DNA of 58,595 nt, from assembly GCA_963752045.1 (NCBI GenBank), contig CAVVWN010000001.1, positions 1-58,595 of the forward strand, in the 5' to 3' direction. Made by a program: the position numbers and the translations under genes. The stretch comes from DATKDF01 sp963752045 (lineage in GTDB: Bacteria > Acidobacteriota > Vicinamibacteria > Vicinamibacterales > SCN-69-37). This document shows, piece after piece, positions 37,896 to 44,383 of this stretch. Each line of letters opens with the position of its first letter. The first letter of the stretch is position 1. Under the pieces are notes generated by a model, which saw only the letters and a program-made list of their open reading frames with translations, did no database searches and was not told the origin of the DNA.

Positions 37896-38591
37896 ATGTC
37901 GGTCACCGTCGGGATCCCGGTCTACAACGAGGAAGAGCTGCTGCGCGCCAACACGCTGCGGCTGCTCGACTATCTCCGCGCGCGCTACGACGACGTCGAG
38001 ATCATCATCGGCAGCAACGGCTCGACCGATGACACGGTGCGGATCGGGGAGGCGCTCGCCGGCGAAGTCCCGGAGGTACGGTTCTTCCATCTGCCCGAGC
38101 CGGGCGTCGGCCGGGCGTTCCGCCGGTTCACGGAGCTTGCGCGCTCGGAGCGCCTGGTGTCGATGGACATGGACCTCGCCGTCGATTTCGCGTTCATCGA
38201 CGAGGCCATGCGCCGGCTCGACACGTGCGACATCGTCGTGGGATCGAAGTTCACGGGCAGTCAGAAGCGGTCTCGTTTCCGGCGATTCGGATCGGAAGTG
38301 TTCGTCTGGCTCGCCTCGTCGATGCTCGGCATCGAGTTCGTCGATTTCTCGATTGGCGCCAAGGCCTATCGCACGCCGGTCGTCCGGCGCTACGCGTCGC
38401 TCATCAGCCACGGGTCGGCCTACGTGCTCGACCTCGTCTACTACGTCCATCGCGACGGCGGCCGGGTCGTCCAGGTGCCCGTCGCCTGCGAAGACTACCG
38501 GCACAGCAAGTTCAATCTGGGCCGTGAAGCCATCCACAAGTTCTCGAACCTCGCGCGGCTCTGGTGGCGGCGCAACGCGCGCGTGACCTGA
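37896..38591 (+). CDS. GT2-type glycosyltransferase
   Basis: 231 residues from ATG 37896, 15 nt after the membrane gene. GT-A fold start VGIPVYNEEELLRANTLRLLDYL, IIIGSNGSTDDT nucleotide contact, and SMDMDLAV carrying the DxD metal motif. No C-terminal membrane segments. The small size and PVACEDYRHSKFNLGREA ending fit dolichol-phosphate-mannose-synthase-like enzymes, which make a lipid-linked sugar donor. That would suit the neighbouring large membrane proteins as users of such donors. Confidence 0.85.
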   Translation: MSVTVGIPVYNEEELLRANTLRLLDYLRARYDDVEIIIGSNGSTDDTVRIGEALAGEVPEVRFFHLPEPGVGRAFRRFTELARSERLVSMDMDLAVDFAFIDEAMRRLDTCDIVVGSKFTGSQKRSRFRRFGSEVFVWLASSMLGIEFVDFSIGAKAYRTPVVRRYASLISHGSAYVLDLVYYVHRDGGRVVQVPVACEDYRHSKFNLGREAIHKFSNLARLWWRRNARVT

Positions 38592-38615
38592 TGGCCTGTC
38601 AGACATAGATCCGAC

Positions 38616-39941
38616 TCAGCGCATCAGCCGGCCGAGCAGACGGGCGCCGCGCAGGGCGCTGCCGAGACGACGCGGGCGGAGCCGGCTCGTGACGTACGAC
38701 GGGCGCAGGTAGAAGGACCGGAGCGCCCGCCGCCGCGTCCGCTCGAGGGCGGCGAGGTCGTGCGAGGCGTCGAAAGGCGGGAACGGTTCCTCGAACGGGC
38801 CGGCGAGCTCGTGAAAGCGGGTGCCCGGATACGGGGACGCGATGTTGAAGGACGCGTAGTCCGGATTGAGGTCGCAGGCGAGCTCGATGGTCTCGCGCTG
38901 CTCGTCGGCGGTTTCGCCCGGGTGGCCGATGAGGAAGAACAGGGCCGTCTCGAGGCCGCATCGCCGCACGAGCGCGTGCTGATCGCGGATCTGCTGGAGC
39001 TTCAGCCCCTTCCTGAGCGCCGTGACGTGCCGCTCTGCGCCCGTCTCGACGCCGAAGTGAATCAGCCGGCAGCCGGCGCGCCTCATCAGGCGCAGGAGCG
39101 GCTCGTCGACCTGGTCGAAGCGGGTCTGGCAGGTCCAGCGGAACGTCCAGCCGCGCCGGAGGATCGCCTCGCAGAGCGCGACGACCGGCTCACGGTGGAA
39201 GGTGAACTCGAGGTCGATGAAGTAGGCGTGGCGAAACGCCGTGTCGGCGAGCGCCCGCTCGATCTCGGTGACGACCTGTTCGACCGTCTTGCGCCGCACC
39301 GGCTTGCCGTACATCTCGCGCGAGCAGAACGTGCAGCCGAACGGGCACCCGCGCGCGGTCTCGAGGACGAGGAACCGGTCGCCAAGCAACTCGTAGTGGT
39401 AGCGGTCGATGTCGAGCAGGTCGAACGCGGGAACCGGCAGGGTCGTGAGATCGACCGGCGCGGCACGCTCGGCGAAGAGCCTGCCGTCGCGCCTCACCGC
39501 CAGACCGGGCCCCCCGTCAGCGGCGGCCGAACCCGCCACGAGGCCTATTGCGGCTTCGGGCTCACCGATGATGAGCCCGGCCGCACCACTTTCTTCGAGC
39601 ACCCAGTCAGGACGCATGGTGCCGTGGGTGCCGGCCACCCAGGTCTTCTCGCCCGCAAAGGACCGGACGAATCGGAAGGTGGCCTCGGTATCGAGCGTCG
39701 GGCACTGCCAGCGGTCGAGCGGCGTGGTCGTGACCACGATGCGGTCGGCAGCCTCGGCCGCCGCCTCGCGCGTCGCCTCGGGCACGACGCCGGCCCGATA
39801 GTCGAGCAACCGGACCTCGTGACCGTCCCGCCGGAGCAGCGCCGCACAGTTGAGCAGATCGAGTGGCACCCAGGGCCGCGAGAACCGGCGCACCGCTTCA
39901 CCGTCTTCGGTGTGCGGCGCATTGACCAGCAGGATGCGCAT
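38616..39941 (-). CDS. B12-binding-type radical SAM protein
   Basis: 441 residues from ATG 39941. N-terminal cobalamin-binding-like domain (MRILLVNAPH, PLDLLNCAALLRRDGHEVRLLDYRAG; GTHGTMRPDWVLEESGAAGLIIGEPE), then a radical SAM domain with Cys199, Cys203, Cys206 (GCPFGCTFC), the ETARG lead-in, and an Elp3-like C-terminal part (HFGVETGAERHVTALRKGL, FFLIGHPGET). The DxHxxG cobalamin base-off motif is not seen (the site reads GTHGTM), so B12 may bind base-on or not at all. Substrate unknown; such enzymes often methylate or rearrange lipids or glycans. Confidence 0.87.
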   Translation of the reverse strand: MRILLVNAPHTEDGEAVRRFSRPWVPLDLLNCAALLRRDGHEVRLLDYRAGVVPEATREAAAEAADRIVVTTTPLDRWQCPTLDTEATFRFVRSFAGEKTWVAGTHGTMRPDWVLEESGAAGLIIGEPEAAIGLVAGSAAADGGPGLAVRRDGRLFAERAAPVDLTTLPVPAFDLLDIDRYHYELLGDRFLVLETARGCPFGCTFCSREMYGKPVRRKTVEQVVTEIERALADTAFRHAYFIDLEFTFHREPVVALCEAILRRGWTFRWTCQTRFDQVDEPLLRLMRRAGCRLIHFGVETGAERHVTALRKGLKLQQIRDQHALVRRCGLETALFFLIGHPGETADEQRETIELACDLNPDYASFNIASPYPGTRFHELAGPFEEPFPPFDASHDLAALERTRRRALRSFYLRPSYVTSRLRPRRLGSALRGARLLGRLMR

Positions 39942-39947
39942 CGTCCG

Positions 39948-39957
39948 ATAGTAGGAT
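39948..39957. promoter_or_regulatory. Overlapping divergent -10 boxes, both leaderless
   Basis: Minus strand TACTAT (39948-39953) ends 6 nt before the radical SAM ATG at 39941. Plus strand TAGGAT (39952-39957) ends 7 nt before ATG 39965. The boxes share two base pairs, so only one can be occupied at a time. The whole space between the two start codons is 23 nt, leaving no room for any leader. Confidence 0.5.
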
Positions 39958-39964
39958 ACTCAGT

Positions 39965-40675
39965 ATGTTCAGCGCGCTTTCACCGGCCGAGCCCGGACGC
40001 CAGATGCCGGCGCCGCTTGCTGCGGCCTCGATGCTGGCGGTCGCGATCGTCCTTCTGGGACCCGCGGCAGGCGCGCTCCACGGCCAGTCGGGAAAGAACC
40101 TCGAGCGCCCGCCGACATGGAAGGCTCGCTATGATGCCGGCGTCTCGTCCGACCGTGCCCACGTCGTGATGCGACCGGGCTGGCACATCAATCCCGGGGC
40201 GGCCGGGATCTTCTGGGACCCGGGCCAGTTTGCTGACGGCAACTACTCGGTGACGAGCACGATCTTCCTGTTTCCGCCGGGACAGGGTGATCCGCCGTCG
40301 CAGGTCGACGCGCCGTACGGCGTGCTCCTCGGCGGCTCCAATCTCGACGGACCCAGTCCGAGCTACCTGACGTTCCTGCTGCGGAACGACGGGAGGTTTC
40401 AGGTGACTGTCGAGCACGCCGGCGGCACGCGAGAGGTATTGCCGTGGACGGCGCACAAGGCCATCGCGGTCTGGGCCGACGGCAGCGAGGGCACCGCCAG
40501 GAACGTGCTGGCGGTCAACGTGACCGAAACGACGGTGGCCTTCTTCGTCAACGACGAACCGGTCGGATCGGTCCCGCGGGCGGGGCTCAGGCTCGAAGGC
40601 GTGGTGGGACTGCGGGCCGGGGACGGGCTCAGCCTGCACATCACGGACCTCGTCATCGGCCCCACTCGCCGGTAG
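39965..40675 (+). CDS. Exported beta-sandwich protein of unknown function
   Basis: 236 residues from ATG 39965. An N-terminal hydrophobic stretch (PLAAASMLAVAIVLLGPAAG) acts as signal. The rest is strand-rich: HVVMRPGWHINPGAAGIFWDP, GNYSVTSTIFLFPPG, YGVLLGGSNLDG, LTFLLRNDGRFQVTVEHAGGTREVLPW, AFFVNDEPVGSVPR. This resembles concanavalin-A/LamG-like jelly rolls (DUF1080 style), a common carbohydrate-related fold. It starts the operon of the second PaaK/SBP cassette. Confidence 0.65.
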   Translation: MFSALSPAEPGRQMPAPLAAASMLAVAIVLLGPAAGALHGQSGKNLERPPTWKARYDAGVSSDRAHVVMRPGWHINPGAAGIFWDPGQFADGNYSVTSTIFLFPPGQGDPPSQVDAPYGVLLGGSNLDGPSPSYLTFLLRNDGRFQVTVEHAGGTREVLPWTAHKAIAVWADGSEGTARNVLAVNVTETTVAFFVNDEPVGSVPRAGLRLEGVVGLRAGDGLSLHITDLVIGPTRR

Positions 40676-40701
40676 CGGACGCGGACACGGCGCGCACGAC
40701 A

Positions 40702-42342
40702 ATGAGCGCATTCTCGACATTGAAGATGTACGGGCGGTTCGTCGTCGGGCTGCCCGCTTACCTCAGGCGCCCGGCGTTGACGCTCGACGAGGCGCGGGAC
40801 TCGCTCAGGCGAGGACTCGCCGAGCGCAACCAGCACTTCCTGCACATCGCCAGGCATGCCATCTACGGTAACGCGCGCAGCCCCTATCTGCGGATGCTGC
40901 GCATGGCCGGCTGCGCGTACGGCGACCTCGAAAGCTCGGTACAGCGGAAGGGCCTCGAACCGACGCTCGAAGACCTGCGGGCGGCCGGCGTCTACGCGAC
41001 ATTCGAGGAATACAAGGGCCGAATGCCCATTGTCCGCGGGAGTCAGACGATCGAGGCGGACGAACACGCCTTCGACAACCCGCTCACCACGAAGGTCTAC
41101 GAGGGGCGGACGGGCGGCTCGACGGGCGTCGGCACGCGCGTCGAAACGGACCTGGACAACCTCTACTCGCAGGCGCCGCACCTGATGATGGGCCGCCACG
41201 TTCACGGCTTGCTCGGTGTGCCGATGGCCGCATGGCACGGCGAGCTGCCCGACCCGACCGGAGTCGGCATCTACCTCCGCGCGGTCACCTACCGCGGCCA
41301 TCCGGTCCGCTGGTTCACGCCCGTCACGCGGGACTACTACAAGCCCCCGTTCAAGTTCCGCGCGGCCACGAACTACGTCGTCTGGATGAGCCGGCTGTGC
41401 GGCCTGCCGTGCCCGCCGCCCGAGCCGCTGCCGCTCGACCAGGCGGCCGTGCTCGCCCGGTGGGCGTCCGACGCGGTGAGGACGCACGGCGGCTGCGAGG
41501 TCGTCTCCACGATCAGCCTGGCGCTGCGCGTGTGCCTGGCCGCCGAAGAGGCGGGCATCGACTTGAGGGGCGCGAGCTTCTTCGGCGGCGGCGAGCCGTT
41601 CACGGCCGCCAAGAATGCCGTCTTCAAGCGGGTCGGCGCGCGCTACGTGGCGATGTACATCAGCGAAGACACCGGCCCGATGGGCATGCCGTGCGCACAT
41701 CCGGTCGAGGAGAACGACCAGCACCTGCTCGAGGACAACGTCGCGCTCATCCAGAGCCCGCGTGAGGTGATGGGCTCGGGCGTCGAAGTCGATGCGTTCT
41801 ACTTCACGTCGCTGCGCCCGACGGCGTCGAAGGTGCTGCTGAACATGGAGAGCGACGATTACGGCATCGCGGAAACGCGATCGTGCGGATGCCCGTTCGA
41901 GGAGCTCGGCTACCGCCGCCACGTCCGGCAAATCCGGAGCTTCGGCAAGCTGACGGGCGAGGGCGTCACGCTCGTGGGGAGCGAGATGATCCGTATTCTC
42001 GAAGACGTGCTGCCCGCGCGGTTCGGCGGCGGCCCGCAGGATTTTCAGCTGCTCGAAGAGGAAGACGAACGCGGCCTGACCCGGCTGACCATCCTCGTGG
42101 ACCCCGCCGTGCCGGTGGCGCGCGACCAGGACGTCATCGATGCCATGCTCGAAGCCATCAAGGACGGCAGCGACGCCGGAGGCCTCGCGAGCACCTTCTG
42201 GCAGCAGGCCGACACGTTCCGCGTCCGCCGGCAGGCGCCGATATGGACGGCGCGCGGCAAGCTCATTCCGATCCGGGTTGCGGCCATACACGACCGGCCC
42301 ACGCGCGGCGCCGATGGCCCGGCGCCCATGGACCGCGGCTGA
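40702..42342 (+). CDS. PaaK/CapK-like adenylate-forming protein (copy 2)
   Basis: 546 residues from ATG 40702. Aligns with the copy at 28644 from the first residues (LKMYGRFVVGLP / LQMYGRFMAGLP) to the lid. Retained: TGGSTGVGTR, ASFFGGGEPFT, ENDQHLLEDNVALIQ (identical in both), MESDDYG, SCGC, RQIRSFGKLTGEGVTLVGSEM. It has a ~15-residue C-terminal extension. It overlaps the SBP3 start by one base (TGATG). The two copies probably activate related acids. Residues around the acyl pocket differ (for example GLPTALWKGTLPD versus GVPMAAWHGELPD), so specificities may differ. Confidence 0.8.
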   Translation: MSAFSTLKMYGRFVVGLPAYLRRPALTLDEARDSLRRGLAERNQHFLHIARHAIYGNARSPYLRMLRMAGCAYGDLESSVQRKGLEPTLEDLRAAGVYATFEEYKGRMPIVRGSQTIEADEHAFDNPLTTKVYEGRTGGSTGVGTRVETDLDNLYSQAPHLMMGRHVHGLLGVPMAAWHGELPDPTGVGIYLRAVTYRGHPVRWFTPVTRDYYKPPFKFRAATNYVVWMSRLCGLPCPPPEPLPLDQAAVLARWASDAVRTHGGCEVVSTISLALRVCLAAEEAGIDLRGASFFGGGEPFTAAKNAVFKRVGARYVAMYISEDTGPMGMPCAHPVEENDQHLLEDNVALIQSPREVMGSGVEVDAFYFTSLRPTASKVLLNMESDDYGIAETRSCGCPFEELGYRRHVRQIRSFGKLTGEGVTLVGSEMIRILEDVLPARFGGGPQDFQLLEEEDERGLTRLTILVDPAVPVARDQDVIDAMLEAIKDGSDAGGLASTFWQQADTFRVRRQAPIWTARGKLIPIRVAAIHDRPTRGADGPAPMDRG

Positions 42343-43358
42343 TGAGCGCAACAGGCGCACGTCGTGCGGTCGCGCTCGGCCTGCTCGCCGGTGCCGCACT
42401 CACCGCGTGTACGTCGGCGCCAGACGACCAACGCCCCACCCGCGACCACGTCCGGGCGATCGTCCTCCCCTACCTCACGATGGCGCCGCTTCACATCGCG
42501 GCCGCGGAAGGCTACTTCGAGAAGCAGAACCTCGACGTGGAGTTCATCACGCTCGGGCGCAACCAGGACATCATGGCGGCGCTCGCGCACGGCGACGTCG
42601 ACGTCGCGGCCGGCATGCTCACCGTCAACGAGCTCAGCCTGGCAGCCACCGGCGCCCGCGTCCGGATGGTGGCGGCGCTCGGCGAGCTGCGGCCGGACGA
42701 GTGCGCCTTCACCGCCTTTGTCGCCCGCCGCGAGCACGTCGCCTCCGGCGCCCTCGACGATCCCGCGCGTCTCCGGAACCTGCGCGTCGATGCCGACCTG
42801 CTCATTCCCTTCGGCTACTGGATCGACGAGTGGCTGCGCCCGCACGGGCTGACGGTCGACGATCTCGACATCGTCAACCTGCCGAGCCCGGCCGCGGTGG
42901 AGGCGCTCGCCAACGGGGCCATCGACGTGACCATCGAGTCGGAGCCCTTCCTCACCGTGTACCGCGGGATGCCAGAGGCCGCCGTGCTGACGTCGGTCGG
43001 CGAGCTCACGCCGGGATACGTGCTGTCGATGGTCATGTTCGGGCCAACGCTCATCGACGGACGGCCCGGCGTCGGCGAGCGATTCCTGACGGCACTGCTC
43101 GAGGCCATCGCCCAGTACCGGCTGGGAAAGACGGCCCGTAATGTCGAGATCGTGCAGCGGTTCACCCGGCTCAGCCCGGCGCAGGTGTCGAGCGCCTGCT
43201 GGGCGTACATGCGCGAGGACGCGCGGCTCGATCCGGCCGTCTTTCGCGACTATCAGGCCTGGTCGGTCGCCCACGGCCTCGTCGATCGGGTCCTCGCCGA
43301 TGACGAGCTCTTCGACCAACGGTTCATCGATCGGGCCAACGAGGCGTTCCGGCGATGA
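42342..43358 (+). CDS. ABC substrate-binding lipoprotein, NMT1/THI5-like (SBP3)
   Basis: 338 residues from ATG 42342. Canonical lipobox LTAC. Ligand-side pattern IVLPYLTMAPLHIAAAEGYF and LDVEFITLGRNQDIMAALAHGDVDVAAGML, close to SBP1 and SBP4. Cysteines DEC and ACW conserved, ending ELFDQRFIDRANEAFRR. Fused translationally to the PaaK-like gene before and SBP4 after (ATGA). No transporter genes follow, so it would depend on the ATPase and permease at 31.3-32.9 kb or on genes outside the window. Confidence 0.88.
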   Translation: MSATGARRAVALGLLAGAALTACTSAPDDQRPTRDHVRAIVLPYLTMAPLHIAAAEGYFEKQNLDVEFITLGRNQDIMAALAHGDVDVAAGMLTVNELSLAATGARVRMVAALGELRPDECAFTAFVARREHVASGALDDPARLRNLRVDADLLIPFGYWIDEWLRPHGLTVDDLDIVNLPSPAAVEALANGAIDVTIESEPFLTVYRGMPEAAVLTSVGELTPGYVLSMVMFGPTLIDGRPGVGERFLTALLEAIAQYRLGKTARNVEIVQRFTRLSPAQVSSACWAYMREDARLDPAVFRDYQAWSVAHGLVDRVLADDELFDQRFIDRANEAFRR

Positions 43359-44383
43359 TCGGACGCCGCCCGATCGCCCTCGGTCTCGTCTGGGCTCTCG
43401 CTGCCGGCGCCTGCAGCGGGAGCGCGCCATCCGAGCGGCCACGCGACCGGGTGAGGGCCATCGTCATGCCCTACCTCACGCTCATGCCGTTTTACATCGC
43501 CGAAGAGGAGGGCTTCTTCGACGAGCAGGGCCTCGATGTCGAGTTCATCCGGGTGGCGCGCAACCAGGACATCATGGCGGCGCTCGCCACGGGCGACGTG
43601 GACGTGGCCGGCGGCATGCTCACCATCAACGAACTCAACCTGGTGCTCACCGGCGCCCGAGTCCGCATGGTGGCCTCGCTCGGCGACCTGAAACAGGACG
43701 CCTGCCCGAGCGTCGCAGTCCTCGCCCGCCGCTCGGTCGCCGAGTCGGGCGCGCTCGACGACCCCGCGCGTATCCGCACAATGCGCTTCGACGTCGACGA
43801 GCTGGTGCCCATCGGCTTCTTCGCCGATGTGCTCCTCCAGCGCTTCGGCCTCGGCATCGACGACGTCAGCCGGGTGAACATGCCGAGCCCGGTGACCCTC
43901 GAGGCCTTCAAGGCCGGCACGATTGACGTCACGGTCGAAGGCGAACCGTTCGTGACGATGCTCGAAGCCGCCGGCGACGCCGTCGTCTGGGAGCGGGGTG
44001 ACGCCCTCGCGCCGGACTTCGAGATCGCGATGATGATGTACGGCCCCACGCTCCTCGACGAGCGTCCGGACGTCGGCGACCGCTTCGCCGTGGCGATCCT
44101 GAAGGCCATCCGCCAGTACCGGATCGGGAAGACAGCGCGCAACCTCACCATCGTCGAGCACGGAACGGGCCTCGCGCCAGCCGTGGTGGCGTCGGCCTGC
44201 TGGCCCGTCGTCGGTCCCGACGCGCGCATCCATCCAGATGCGCTCCGCGGGTATCAGGAATGGTCGGTGGGCCGGGGCCTCGTGGGCCGGGTCCTCGACG
44301 ACGACGAGCTGTTCGATCTGGGGTTCATGGAGAGGGCCAACGCGGCGTTGGGACCTGTCGGTCCTTCACCGAAGAACCAGTGA
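43355..44383 (+). CDS. ABC substrate-binding lipoprotein, NMT1/THI5-like (SBP4)
   Basis: 342 residues from ATG 43355. Signal LGLVWALAAGAC with lipobox-type Cys. IVMPYLTLMPFYIAEEEGFF and LDVEFIRVARNQDIMAALATGDVDVAGGML define the family; cysteines DAC and ACW are kept. The C-terminus carries a short extra tail (GPVGPSPKNQ). The last 18 nt overlap the 3' end of the convergent ILEI membrane-protein gene. Confidence 0.88.
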   Translation: MIGRRPIALGLVWALAAGACSGSAPSERPRDRVRAIVMPYLTLMPFYIAEEEGFFDEQGLDVEFIRVARNQDIMAALATGDVDVAGGMLTINELNLVLTGARVRMVASLGDLKQDACPSVAVLARRSVAESGALDDPARIRTMRFDVDELVPIGFFADVLLQRFGLGIDDVSRVNMPSPVTLEAFKAGTIDVTVEGEPFVTMLEAAGDAVVWERGDALAPDFEIAMMMYGPTLLDERPDVGDRFAVAILKAIRQYRIGKTARNLTIVEHGTGLAPAVVASACWPVVGPDARIHPDALRGYQEWSVGRGLVGRVLDDDELFDLGFMERANAALGPVGPSPKNQ

